A stretch of 64,000 bases of DNA from Prostheceraeus crozeri. Taxonomy: Eukaryota > Platyhelminthes > Polycladida > Euryleptidae. Below, piece after piece: positions 41,002 through 51,839 of the stretch. The stretch lies in the NCBI GenBank assembly GCA_907163375.1, contig CAJQUW010016946.1, positions 703,614-767,613 on the forward strand, given 5' to 3'. The position numbers and the translations under genes are program-made. The notes below the pieces were generated by a model. That model did no database searches. It was not told the origin of the DNA and saw only the letters and a program-made list of their open reading frames with translations. The stretch's first letter is position 1; each line of letters begins with the position of its first letter.

Positions 41002-41889
41002 CTAAGATTTACGTTTGTGAATGGACAACAACTTCGAGATAACTTTATTAATTGCCTGTTGCACTTTATCTATTGCGTCAAGCAGCGTGTGATGTACTTT
41101 AATTTCTTTTCTATTAACTTGCATTTTCTGCTGATTAATCTTCAACGCCGTTTTAAGAGCATTTAACTTAATTTTAAGAACATCTAATTGTCTTTTAACA
41201 GAATCTAACTGTTCTTTATTTTCTTTAGAGTTTTCTTGTAAATTTTTCTTTAATTCATTTTCTAAATTGATTTTAAGATTTTTCATTTTATCAACTTTTT
41301 CATTAAGTGAGTTTACTTCATTTATTATTCTATTCATCTTTTTCATTTGTTGAGTAATTTTAGAACTTAATTCATCAACACTTTTTTGGAATGTAGTTTG
41401 TAACTGCTTTAAATTTTTTTTAATTCTTTCAGGAAGTTTTTCTATTTCATCTTCTAATTGTTCTTTTAACATTTTGATCTGATGTTTATTTTTAATTACA
41501 GCAGATTTTAACTTTATAGAAAGTAATATTAAAATTTTTGATTGTTCAGAAATCTTTTTAAAAAGTTTTGCTATATCTGCTTCTAGCTCTCTATCCTTTT
41601 TATCAAGTTTTAATAATTTTTCGTTTAATGATTTGTCATTAAGTTTAAGCAACTTTAATTCGTTCATCAGTGGAACCAAAACATCGTTTATATATTTTTC
41701 CTTTAAATCATTGATTTGTGTATCAACATATTGTTTATTTGTTAACTCTGTATTTTGTTGTGGAAGAATAGAAAGATGCAATGGACCAGATAAAACGTCT
41801 CCAGTTTTCATGATATAATTTTCTATCTCTATTTCTAATTCACGATTATTCGGGATATATGCACCTCCACCAACATTTGGTAACATCAT
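41002..41889 (-). CDS. Fibre-like coiled-coil protein with phage tail-fibre motif
   Basis: 295 codons. Residues about 27-60 read YIMKTGDVLSGPLHLSILPQ, then LTNKQYVDTQI. This is the KTGD-x-SG-x-L-x-L...P...NKQYVD unit that recurs in bacteriophage tail fibres. The rest is a long coiled coil (many heptads, from LNEKLLKLDKKDRELEADIA onward) ending in a basic tail. A trimeric attachment or fibre protein is the natural reading. The N-terminus GGGAYIPNN could be the capsid anchor. Confidence 0.65.
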   Translation of the reverse strand: MMLPNVGGGAYIPNNRELEIEIENYIMKTGDVLSGPLHLSILPQQNTELTNKQYVDTQINDLKEKYINDVLVPLMNELKLLKLNDKSLNEKLLKLDKKDRELEADIAKLFKKISEQSKILILLSIKLKSAVIKNKHQIKMLKEQLEDEIEKLPERIKKNLKQLQTTFQKSVDELSSKITQQMKKMNRIINEVNSLNEKVDKMKNLKINLENELKKNLQENSKENKEQLDSVKRQLDVLKIKLNALKTALKINQQKMQVNRKEIKVHHTLLDAIDKVQQAINKVISKLLSIHKRKS

Positions 41890-41991
41890 TTTTTAACAAT
41901 AAAAAAATAAAATTTTTTCTAATAAAAATAAAAAATAAAATTTTTTCTAATAAAAATAAAAAATAAAATTTTTTCTAATAAAAATAAAAAA
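41890..41991. promoter_or_regulatory. Divergent A/T repeat promoter region
   Basis: Three near-identical units of about 32 bp (TTTTTTCTAATAAAAATAAA) separate the fibre gene (minus) from the gene at 41992 (plus). Several genes of the element start in the context TAAAAAATG or A5-8 ATG; the two long plus-strand genes also have TCTA a short distance upstream. Confidence 0.55.
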
Positions 41992-43290
41992 ATGGAAAAT
42001 CCAAATTTAAAAAAATTATATTCGCCCGCATCATCCTGTTCTTCTTATTCGACGAGATCAACGGGATTTGAAAATAAATGTTTTGATAATAATAATAATA
42101 ATAATCCATGTATAGATGTTAATATTTTATTTCAATTACAAGCCGAAATATTTAGAGAACAGACTAAAGGTTTACCTTCTATAGAAACTAATTATTGTTT
42201 ATTTCCGGGGGATCCATTTATTAAATTTATGGAGATTGTAAGTAAATATAATGATGTAGCTTATGTTGAATTAAATAAAGAAAATATGGTTATAATAGGT
42301 CATAATAATGTTTATGGATTTATTAGAGCAGTGTTACCGATTAGTAATACTGATTGGATAGAAACTAAAATTATTAATTATATCAATATTAAAGAATTAG
42401 TTAAAAAATTAAAATCTTTTTCGAAAGAAAAAATTAGATTATTTGTTGACGATCAAAATCAATATAACATTCACATAGAGAGTAAAAAACATAATGAAGA
42501 ATTATTATGTCAAGTTTATTATAGAGACACAATTTATAAACAAGAAACATTAGAAATGCCGCAAAGATATGATGATGATACGTATATAGGATTATATTCC
42601 AACTTAAATATTAATTTATTAAAATCTTATATAAATGGTTTAGCTCAACAAGAGAAAATTTATATGTGGACTACACCTTATACTATTAACAATGACCATA
42701 ATCATATTCATAATAAACGAACCGAAGGTTCTAGGGCTTTGCCCGATCTTAAAGAATCTTATGATAATATAGATGATGATTCTGAAACATCTGAAAAAGG
42801 TGTAAATGGTAAAAAAGATTATAAAAATATTAGTAATTATAAAAATTTATCTAAATTTCATTTTCTTACAATTGAAAATAATAATGATGGTATAGTTGAA
42901 GATACTGTTAGACAACTATGTGTCGGGTCTACAAAATTTAAATTAGGATTTACATCTAATCAATTTAAAATTTTATCATCTTTAACAAAAACTAAAAGTG
43001 ATTCAGATTATGGTGGTGTTATTAAATTTTCCAAAAGAGATCAAAGACCAATATTTTTCTCTATTATATTATTAACAGATAAAAGATGTAATTTAGAATT
43101 AGATATTCCAATAAGAGAATGGTATCCTATCATGGAAGGGCATCCTATACCAAAAAGTGTAATTTATGATGATGAAGAAACAATTTATGATGATGATGAA
43201 GAAACAATTTATGATGATGATGATGAATCAATAGTTAGTGAAAAAAAATTTAAATTATCTTTTGATAAAACATTATATGATGAAACTTAA
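41992..43290 (+). CDS. Unknown two-domain Polinton protein with acidic tail
   Basis: 432 codons. Two similar-sized beta-rich halves (FMEIVSKYNDVAYVELNKEN with INIKELVKKLKSF, and LCVGSTKFKLGFTSNQFKIL with ELDIPIREW) are joined by a polar linker. The linker includes an in-frame double hairpin (42718-42747; peptide RTEGSRALPD). The C-terminus has DDEETIYDD repeats. The half-by-half pattern faintly recalls a PCNA-like sliding clamp placed just upstream of the polymerase, but I see no decisive motif. Confidence 0.5.
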   Translation: MENPNLKKLYSPASSCSSYSTRSTGFENKCFDNNNNNNPCIDVNILFQLQAEIFREQTKGLPSIETNYCLFPGDPFIKFMEIVSKYNDVAYVELNKENMVIIGHNNVYGFIRAVLPISNTDWIETKIINYINIKELVKKLKSFSKEKIRLFVDDQNQYNIHIESKKHNEELLCQVYYRDTIYKQETLEMPQRYDDDTYIGLYSNLNINLLKSYINGLAQQEKIYMWTTPYTINNDHNHIHNKRTEGSRALPDLKESYDNIDDDSETSEKGVNGKKDYKNISNYKNLSKFHFLTIENNNDGIVEDTVRQLCVGSTKFKLGFTSNQFKILSSLTKTKSDSDYGGVIKFSKRDQRPIFFSIILLTDKRCNLELDIPIREWYPIMEGHPIPKSVIYDDEETIYDDDEETIYDDDDESIVSEKKFKLSFDKTLYDET

Positions 43291-43477
43291 TAAGATAAAA
43301 CTTAATATGATAAAACTTAATATGATAAAACTTAATGTGATAAAGAAAAAAAATAACTAAAGAACGTGAAATATATAATAATATAAAATAACACTCAAGT
43401 CCTTGATATTAGAATGTTTATATCTAAAATTAAAACACAAATTTTTTTCTTAAATTTTCTCTAAAAAAATAAAAAAA
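43291..43477. repeat. Short GATAAAACTTAATAT repeats in an intergenic gap
   Basis: Units of about 17 bp (ATGATAAAACTTAAT) recur three to four times between 43270 and 43340, after the 41992 gene. The rest is AT-rich leader with TCTAAAAAAATAAAAAAAATG at the polymerase start. Confidence 0.6.
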
Positions 43478-46400
43478 ATGGAAAATACCAAGTTTTATTG
43501 TGTCTTATGTAAAAAAAAGTTGCAAACAAAAAGAAGTTATCAATCTCATTTAAATAGTAAATTGCATTTACAAAATGTAGAACGAGTTGATGAAGGAAAT
43601 ATATTAAAATTAAATAGTTATAAAAACTATCTAGAAACATTGCCTACTGATATAAAAGTTAAAAAAATGTTTGATGATTATTCACATTCGGAATATAAAA
43701 AAGTTTTTAATAGTGAAGATGAGACCATACATGTGACATCGGAGATGTCTTCCAGGGCTTCGCCCGTACCAGATGGAAGATATTTATTTAGCGATACTGA
43801 TGAATTTAACGAAATAGATGAATTTGATGAAGCCGTAACAGATATAAAATATTTATTTAATGAATCGGTTCGAACCGAAGGTTCCAGGGCTTCGCCCGTT
43901 GAACATAATGAAACCGATAAAACTTTTTATAATGTATTAACAAACTTTTATAATATATTTAAGAAATCTTTCAAATGTTATATGAATGTAGAAGTACTTT
44001 ATACAAAAAATGGACCTGATGGAATTCCTGAAGAAATAATACAAGGACATTTTACAAATTCACAAGAAATTCATAATGTAAATGATATACAACCCATATT
44101 TGAATCGATGATACTTAAATTAGAAAATTGTATAATTGAAGCCCAGTTACGTGAATCTGGTTGGAGATTTGTTAAAATACTATCTAAGAAAATAGTAATT
44201 GATAAATATAAAAATAATACTGGTGGTAGTTATGTTCCTTTACCTTTCAGTTCACCACAAATAATCAACATAAAAAATGAAGATGATTATTGTTTTCTGT
44301 GGAGTATTATAGCACATTTACATCCTGCAGAATATCATAAAGAAAGACTAAGTCATTACAATAAAGAAGAATACATAAATGAATTTGATCTCTCTGATGG
44401 CTTAGATGAATTTCCATATGATTATAATAGGTTAATAAAGTTTCATAAAAAGAATAAAAATTTAATAGAAGTAAATGTTTTTGAATTAAATGTGAATTAT
44501 GTTTCTATTGGTAAAATTATTCCACTTTACTCAGATTCAAAAAAATTTTATTTGAATAATAAAAATTTATGTCAATCAGAAATAGTATATAATGATAGAG
44601 GAAATTACATGCATCATAATATTTTTTACCAAGGAAATATAATATGTACTGAAAAATTTGAACTTGTTAAAACACTATCACCAATAATGATTAATCATAA
44701 TAATTATAAAGGACGTACTGATGATTATAATTACAAATATTCATCTTTATCTTCAGAATATCAACAAAAATTAGAAAATTTAAATAAAAGTTTACAAAAA
44801 TGTAAAACAGATTATCAACAACAAACAAAAATATTAGTACAAGAATATGGCCATAAATATGAAAATAAGATAGAAACGATTCAAAAATTAAATGAAGAAA
44901 ATAATGAATTAAATAATGAAGAAATTCGCTCTATCAAAAATAAATGAATGTTTAAAAAAATGTCTACAACAATATAAAGAACAATATGATAAAGAATATA
45001 TTTATCAGCTACAAATATTAAATCAAAATTATCATCAAAATACATTTAATATTACAAAAGAAATTAATGAAACACATGAAATATATCAAGATAAATTTGA
45101 AAAACTAGAACAGTCAAAACAACCAGCACAAGCGAATATATTATATTATCAGGGACATTTTATATTGTGTAAAGATGTTTCTATATTTACAAAAACTTCA
45201 GATAATAAAAATTTTCCTTGTCTTCAATGTATGACAAGTTTTAGAACTTTAGAAGAAATGAATAGACATTTGGAGAATTGTCAACAAAACGAAGCAGTTC
45301 AAAATACTTTTCCAAAAGATGATTATTTAGAATATAATAAATGGTATTTTAAAAATAAAGTACCCTTTACTATTTATTGTGATTTTGAAGCATATAATGT
45401 TAATATGACACAAAATCAAACGGAAAGTTCCAGGGCTTCACCCGATTCTGAAAATTATAATTCTGAAAATGGTACGGGCCAAGCCCTAGAACCTTCGGTT
45501 TTTAATTATGAAAAAAGTGCACCTGAAAGAAGTGCAGCTGAACAAAGCAAAGAAAAATATTTATTTGAACAAAAACCATTATGTTGGGGAATGTACATTC
45601 ATTCAAATTATCCTGAATTATTTAAATCAGAATATTTTCAATACTATGGTGAAGATAGTTCAGAAATGTTTACAAAGAAAGTAGAAGAATTACAAGGACG
45701 TTTTTCACAATTGCTTGAAACAAATATACCGATGATGCCATTAACAGAAAAAGAAAAATTAAATTTTATTAATGAAACAAAATGTTATTACTGTGGAAGA
45801 GAATTTACAAAAAATTATAAAAATGGCAAAGGTAGATATCTTGATAGGCGAAGCGACGGCTCTGCCGTCAAGGTAAAAGATCATGATCATCTAAATGGAT
45901 TATATAGAGGTGCAGCACATAATTCTTGTAATCTTAATGCTAATAAATTTAAATATAACTTTGTTCCTTTATATTTCTATAATGGTTCTAAATATGATTT
46001 CCATCTAGTAATGAAAGATTTATTTTCATCTGAAAAACTACAACAACAAAAAATAAATGTACTATGTAAACAAGAAGAAGAATATTTTTCAATGCAATTA
46101 GGTTGTATTAGAATTTTAGATGCATTTAGATTTTTTACTCCTTATTCATTAGATGTTATGGGAAAAACTTTGAAATCTGAACAATGTAAAATATTAAATA
46201 AATATAATTTAAAACCTTTAAAAGGCATATTTCCGTATGAGTATATAGCCTGCGGCTCACAGTCGAAGACTGATATAACTGGAGATAAAACCTGTGGTTC
46301 ACAGTCGAAGACTGATTTTAATTCTGTGAATAAAATTATGGAAGAAGAACAACTTCCTCCAATAAATAAATTTAAATCAACATTAAAACAATCACAATTA

Positions 46401-48146
46401 TCAGACGAAGACTATGCAGAAGCTGAAAAGAATTGGAGAGAGTTAAATTGTAAAACAATGTATGATTATACAATGAAATATCTTCAGATAGATGTATTAA
46501 TACTAGCTGATCTTTTCGAAAACTTTCGTGACATGTGTTTAGAATATTACGGAATAGATCCATGTTATTGTTATTCTACACCAGGTTTAACATGGTTAGC
46601 AGGATTAAAACATACTGGTGTTCAAGCCGATGGCTCTAGGACAAAGTCCGTTAAACTTAAACATTATAAAGAAAATACATATGATAAATTATTATTTTTT
46701 GAATCTGGAATTAGAGGTGGAGTTTCATCAGTTTTAGGTAATAGATATGTTAAATGTTATAATAAGAAAGTAAATCCACATACATATGGAATAATGAAAC
46801 CTTTATCTCCAGAAGAAAAAGAAAAAATATTAGAAATTTTTCGAACGAAACAAGAAGGAGTAGAACGTGAAAAAGCAATTGATGAATTCATGAGAGAAAA
46901 CTATTTGTTATATTATGATTTTAATAGCTTATATTCTTCTTGCATGATACAAGAATTACCAACAGGTGAAATGACATGGTGTAATAACGACATCAGAGAT
47001 GTCTATTCGCCCGATCTAGATTATCAAAGAACATATGATGGTGAAAATAATTTTGGTTATGTATATGAAGTTGATTTAGTATATCCTGATTATATAAAAG
47101 ACGCAACAAAATATTATCCTTTCTGTCCAGAAAACAAAATTCCCAATATAGAAGATTTTTCAGATTATCAAAAATCTATAATACCGAAAAAATACAGACC
47201 AACAAAAAAACTTATGTTAACACAAGGTAATAAAGGAAAGTATGTTGTTGAAGGAAGAATGCTAGATTGGTATTTAGATCATGGCATGATTCTCACCAAA
47301 ATACATCGAAAACTAGAGTATAGAAAATCTAAATGGTTAAAAAATTATATAGAGTTCAATATTGAAAAACGTAAAATAGCTAAAAGAAATAAAGATGATT
47401 TTGGAAACGTTTTCTTCAAATTAATGAATAATGCATTTTATGGTAAGACTTTAGAAAATGTGCGTAATAGACAAAATATTGAAATAGTTTATGATAGAGA
47501 TAGATTTCAAAATTTAACAAGGAAACCTACATATAAAAGAACTACTAGATTCAGTGATGAACTTTGTGCTGTTCATCTAAGAAGAAGCATTGTAAAACAT
47601 GATAAGTTTAATTTCATTGGTTTCACTATATTAGAATTAGCTAAACTATTTATGTATAGTTTTATATATGATTATTTAGCACCTGCTTATGGCAAAAACT
47701 ATAAATTACACTTTACAGATACCGATTCTATTTTCTTAGAATTAACAGTACCGTATAATTCTACACTTGATGAAGAAATTAATAAAATAAAAGATATCAT
47801 TCATCCTTCTGATTTATGTAAAGTAAAAGATGAATTAGAAGGAAATGAAGATTTCATAACAGAAGCTATATTTTTAAAATCTAAATGTTACTGTTATGAT
47901 ACAACTAATAATATTAAAACACATAAAACATTAAAAGGAATTTCAAAGGCATCAGTGGCTAATCAAATAACATTTCAAGATTATAAAAATGTATTATTTA
48001 ATAATGAAATAAAAACAGCATGTAATTATAGACTTAATTCAAAAAAACATAACATGTATTTAAAAGAAGAACATAAATTAGCATTAGATCCATTTGATGA
48101 TAAAAGAAAAATTTTACCTGATGGAATAACTACTGAACCTTTTTAA
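43478..48146 (+). CDS. pPolB: Protein-primed DNA polymerase B (pPolB)
   Basis: The N-terminal part has a C2H2 finger (FYCVLCKKKLQTKRSYQSH) and an OTU-like cysteine region (NEDDYCFLWSIIAHLHP), as usual for Polintons. The exonuclease follows, with IYCDFEAYNV (ExoI), FYNGSKYDFHLVM (ExoII) and YLQIDVLILADLFE (ExoIII). An HNH/endonuclease VII-like insert (CYYCGREF, KDHDHLNGLYRGAAH) lies between ExoI and ExoII. The polymerase motifs are YYDFNSLYSS (A), KLMNNAFYGKTLEN (B) and FTDTDSIFLE (C). All catalytic residues are visible. It looks nearly whole, with about one break. Seven or more double-hairpin palindromes are embedded in frame. Confidence 0.93.
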
Positions 48147-48227
48147 TTTTCTAATTTCTAAGATAGACAAATTTGATATATATATAAAATAAAAAAAATA
48201 TTGTAAACCTATATTTGTATATTTTTA

Positions 48228-48995
48228 TCACTCCGCGAAAATATTTTCGATAACTCTTTCATGAATTTTTTTATCAATATTAATTGTAATGAAGCCATAA
48301 TCTTTTGACCAAGCATTATTACACGATTGTTTAAATTCATCTTTATTTCTTACGCATAAATCTCTTAACAAATCACTTAAGTTTCTTGCATTTATTTCAA
48401 ATAGTATAAATATATTTGCATTCTTTCTAATAACACTTCCGTCTAATGAATACATACTTTGTGTTAAATAAAATACACTACAGTTATTATGTCTACCTCT
48501 TGTGAAATAATTTCTCTGAACTGACTGATTTCTATCATTAACACAATCATCAAAAATTACACAATGTTTCATTGTTTTATCTAGTTTACTAGGATCTTGC
48601 ATATTACCACTATCATCTATTAATTGTATCTTTATATGGTTATTTTTATTAGATTCTACTAACTGATTATTTTTTGCTGCTTCTTCACACCACGAACTTA
48701 TTTCTTCTTCATCTTCAGATTTTTCATATTCTTTGAATAATGAAGCAATTGCTGTTTTTTTAAGATTATTTTCAAATCCATATTTTAAAAATTGATAGAC
48801 GGGTTGTTCTGCTGTTGTTGTATAAATTATAAGATTGTTATAATCCAAAAAATTTGGAGTCGTTAAAATTTTAAATAATAGATACGTTTTTCCGCAACCT
48901 GATCTTCCACAAATAACTGACAAAACTTTATTAGATAAATTTGGATGATGATTAAATTTAAGTTTTTTTTTATTTAATGGTAGTACTTCACTCAT
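48228..48995 (-). CDS. ATP: FtsK/HerA-type DNA-packaging ATPase
   Basis: 255 codons. Walker A is GRSGCGKTYLL (residues about 30-40), Walker B is CVIFDDCVN (about 146-154) and FYLTQS is a sensor-like strand. This is the A32-like packaging ATPase conserved in Polintons, virophages and large DNA viruses; it pumps the genome into capsids. It converges with the end of the polymerase gene. Confidence 0.85.
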   Translation of the reverse strand: MSEVLPLNKKKLKFNHHPNLSNKVLSVICGRSGCGKTYLLFKILTTPNFLDYNNLIIYTTTAEQPVYQFLKYGFENNLKKTAIASLFKEYEKSEDEEEISSWCEEAAKNNQLVESNKNNHIKIQLIDDSGNMQDPSKLDKTMKHCVIFDDCVNDRNQSVQRNYFTRGRHNNCSVFYLTQSMYSLDGSVIRKNANIFILFEINARNLSDLLRDLCVRNKDEFKQSCNNAWSKDYGFITINIDKKIHERVIENIFAE

Positions 48996-49084
48996 TTTTT
49001 AATAAAAAAATTTATTTTTATTTTTTTTATTTTTTTGTTTCTAAAGAAGAAGAAAATTAAACTTCTCTAGCTTCGCGTGGGAGT

Positions 49085-49873
49085 TTATACCTCCCGAACC
49101 AAAAGATCTATCATAATCTCTTCACCTCCAAAATTTATTTCTTGTCCTTTTTCATCAGTGATTCTCATGTTAATGTTGTTAATAGTTTTTCTTGTAATAG
49201 GGAAATATATTAGTGTTTGTGGAATTACATTTAATCTATAACCAATGGGTACAGTAAAAGCTGGAAAACTGAATATTAAATTTGATAATTTACCATTTAT
49301 ATATCCTCCTTCAATAATGTCACAATGTACAACAATTGAATTTATTTCAGTTATTTTTGGAATCTTCTCACCTAAATGATAACCTTGACTATAGGTTTGT
49401 TTATTAAATCCTAATAGCTTTGACAATGATCTATCATGATTAAAATCAACTTGATGATTTTCGTCTAAAGTAAGAGAAAATTTATTAACTGCCGGTTCAA
49501 CTGCAAAATGTAATTGTTTCTTATCTTTAAATGATATACCTAAATGTCTCTTAATTTCATTTGATATTGATTCAACTTCGTAAGAACCAGGAAGAAAAGT
49601 TAGTATTTTCCATGTTTTGCCTTTATCAGTAGAATATCTAAATTGATCATTCACATCTTTGATAACGTTTTGAATAGTGTTAAATGTAGAGAAACTAGTC
49701 AATGCAATTTGATAATTTTTATTTTGTTCCAAATGTAGAATGGGTTCTAAATTACAAGTGTGTGATGAAGTAGTTGTTATAATTTTTAACGTCGTACTAA
49801 ATTTTGATGAACCCAAAATCTCTATCAAATTTTCTAAATGATTATTAATTTTGTCTAAATCTGCTGAACACAT
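49085..49873 (-). CDS. Penton-like minor capsid protein
   Basis: 262 codons, beta-rich. NYQIALTSFSTFNTIQNV, FLPGSYEVESISNEIK, LSKLLGFNKQTY and GKLSNLIFSFPAFTVPIGYR match the pattern of the single jelly-roll penton proteins of Polintons and adintoviruses. It would occupy the five-fold vertices of the capsid and sits next to the packaging ATPase. Confidence 0.7.
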   Translation of the reverse strand: MCSADLDKINNHLENLIEILGSSKFSTTLKIITTTSSHTCNLEPILHLEQNKNYQIALTSFSTFNTIQNVIKDVNDQFRYSTDKGKTWKILTFLPGSYEVESISNEIKRHLGISFKDKKQLHFAVEPAVNKFSLTLDENHQVDFNHDRSLSKLLGFNKQTYSQGYHLGEKIPKITEINSIVVHCDIIEGGYINGKLSNLIFSFPAFTVPIGYRLNVIPQTLIYFPITRKTINNINMRITDEKGQEINFGGEEIMIDLLVREV

Positions 49874-49949
49874 TTTTAAACTAAAAAAATTAAATAAATA
49901 TTTTTTATGAAATATTTTTTTTATAAAAAATTAAAAACAACAACATATT

Positions 49950-50022
49950 TCAGCTACGGGCGAAGCCCTGGAGGACATCAGAGATGTCCGGTTCGGGCGA
50001 AGCCCTAGAACATTCGGTTCGT
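49950..50022. repeat. Cluster of double-hairpin palindromes between genes
   Basis: Two adjacent elements occur at 49957-49989 (CGGGCGAAGCCCTGGAGGAC, then ATCAGAGATGTCC) and 49993-50022 (CGGGCGAAGCCCTAGAACAT, then TCGGTTCG). Each consists of two small hairpins with 3-nt loops. Confidence 0.85.
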
Positions 50023-50829
50023 TATACTTTTATAATCCTCTTCATTTAGAATCTTCTTTTCTAACAGTCTTTTCAATATAGCATGAATTTCATTGAAACT
50101 AGAATTATGTCCTTCTTTTATTGCAGATATTAAAATATTTAATCTATTTAGTAATTCTTGTGGATCATCTGGTAAAAATACAGTTGTTTCAGTTTTCTGT
50201 TTTTCAGATAAACCTTTCCCTACTTTAACTCCCGTTGATAATAAATTTTCTAATTGTTTATAACGTCTAAGAGATTTTACTGCACCAACTCTGTCTAACA
50301 TAGCTTTATATTTTATGAGATCTTCTACAGCATAATTATTTAAATCTGCTCCTCTTAAAAGATTAACAAAATTTCTATCTAAATTAAAAGGAGATTTATC
50401 TGGTGAAAAAATTATACCTCGAAAAGGTTGTGGAAATATTTCTTTTTGTCCGAGATAAAATCTAGGTATTGTTTTTCCATCTATAAATGAAATAGAATGT
50501 TCAAATTGCATAGATTTTGGTAATTTCTTATTAATGTTTGATTCTAGTAATCCATAGTCATCTAATACAGTTTTGTGCTCTGGATCTGTTATATCAATTT
50601 GTTTATCATTATTTGTACTTTCTTTTTCAAGAGTTTTAAATGGTTTCATAGTTTTCTCAAAATCAGTTTTTACTTGCTCGGTTTGCTGCATTTTTTCAAA
50701 CATATCAGATTGAATACCAGCTTTTATCATTCTATGTTGAAGATGATTTTCTTTCATAATATTTCTTTGTTTTATTAACTCTTCTAATTGTTTTATTCTT
50801 TTATAATTATCAGCTCTAATTTTATTCAT
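50005..50829 (-). CDS. Unknown Polinton structural-type protein
   Basis: From Met at 50829 (MNKIRADNYKRIKQLEELIK) there are about 274 residues. I chose it because it follows an A-rich leader as in neighbouring genes. The N-terminal coiled coil is followed by a globular part (IPRFYLGQKEIFPQPFRGI) and a helical C-terminus. No family is recognised. It lies in the capsid-gene cluster on the same strand. Confidence 0.55.
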   Translation of the reverse strand: MNKIRADNYKRIKQLEELIKQRNIMKENHLQHRMIKAGIQSDMFEKMQQTEQVKTDFEKTMKPFKTLEKESTNNDKQIDITDPEHKTVLDDYGLLESNINKKLPKSMQFEHSISFIDGKTIPRFYLGQKEIFPQPFRGIIFSPDKSPFNLDRNFVNLLRGADLNNYAVEDLIKYKAMLDRVGAVKSLRRYKQLENLLSTGVKVGKGLSEKQKTETTVFLPDDPQELLNRLNILISAIKEGHNSSFNEIHAILKRLLEKKILNEEDYKSITNRMF

Positions 50830-50965
50830 TTTTAAAATATAATATTTGAATTTTGTGGTAACATTGGAATACAGCAAAAACATTTTACTGAACAAATTAT
50901 TTTTTTATTGCTTTGTTGTTTGACATCTTTTCGTTTAAAGTTTTCTCGGTTAAAGTTTTCTCGTT

Positions 50966-51679
50966 TTAAGTTTTGTTTAATAAAGTTTTGCTTAAATTTT
51001 CGCTTAAAGTTTTTAGCTCTTCTAAAAAAATTTTGTCATTTTCTTCATTAGAAATTTTAGCATCACTAGAAATTTTGCCATCCTGTTTATTCTTATCATC
51101 AACTTTTTCTGACTGTAATTGAAATGATATTTGATTTACTTCATTAGCTATTTGATCAAATTTTTCAATCTCATCTAACGTAATAACATTATCATCACAT
51201 ACTCTTTGAAAGTAGTAATGTAGTTTATCATAGACTTCTTTAATATGTAAATGCTTAGTTTTTAATGATTTTCGTTTCTTAGTTATTAAAGATTTATCTA
51301 ACATTGTAACAAGTGAAGTTGCAAAAACACCCGTACCTGTTAAAGCTGTAGCAACTACTGGAATTACTAAAACACCTGAAGATATAACAATTGTTAAAGC
51401 ACCCAAACTTATTGTAAAGAATATGCCAATTCCTTGTGTTACATTCTTAACTTTAGTCCATCTCTTTCTTAATTTTTTATAATGCTCTAATCTTAATAAT
51501 AATTGAGATTCCTTATCTTTCATATAGCGTACTCTATCTTTGTGTTTTTCAATGTTCATTTTTTCAATGTTAATCTTTTCAATGTCCATTAAAGTAGAAC
51601 TACGTTCATATGATAACGAAGGATATATTCTTGCGGTTTCTTCCATTTCTGAAGTTCCTTCCACTTTTGTTTCTTCCAT
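50966..51679 (-). CDS. Unknown membrane protein with helical hairpin
   Basis: 237 codons. A long N-terminal coiled coil, then two hydrophobic segments at about 85-130 (IGIFFTISLGALTIVISSGV, LVIPVVATALTGTGVFATSL), then a basic stretch and a second coil. The coil-TM-TM-coil layout suggests a membrane-remodelling or virion membrane protein. No homology is claimed. It is the outermost gene on the right side. Confidence 0.5.
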   Translation of the reverse strand: MEETKVEGTSEMEETARIYPSLSYERSSTLMDIEKINIEKMNIEKHKDRVRYMKDKESQLLLRLEHYKKLRKRWTKVKNVTQGIGIFFTISLGALTIVISSGVLVIPVVATALTGTGVFATSLVTMLDKSLITKKRKSLKTKHLHIKEVYDKLHYYFQRVCDDNVITLDEIEKFDQIANEVNQISFQLQSEKVDDKNKQDGKISSDAKISNEENDKIFLEELKTLSENLSKTLLNKT

Positions 51680-51839
51680 TTTTTAAAGAAATATTTTTAA
51701 TCACATGATATATTTTAAAAACCTGAAAAATGGATTTAAAAGACGTTTTTAAAAATACTAATTTTCGGTGTCCTAGAACGGTCATGATTTTGGCGGGGGT
51801 GAAAATCGAACCGAAGGTTCTAGGGCTTCGCCCGATTGT

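Noticed and set aside
41992-43290. Firm PCNA annotation
   Set aside because: Only a vague two-domain resemblance; no clamp signature residues could be identified by eye.
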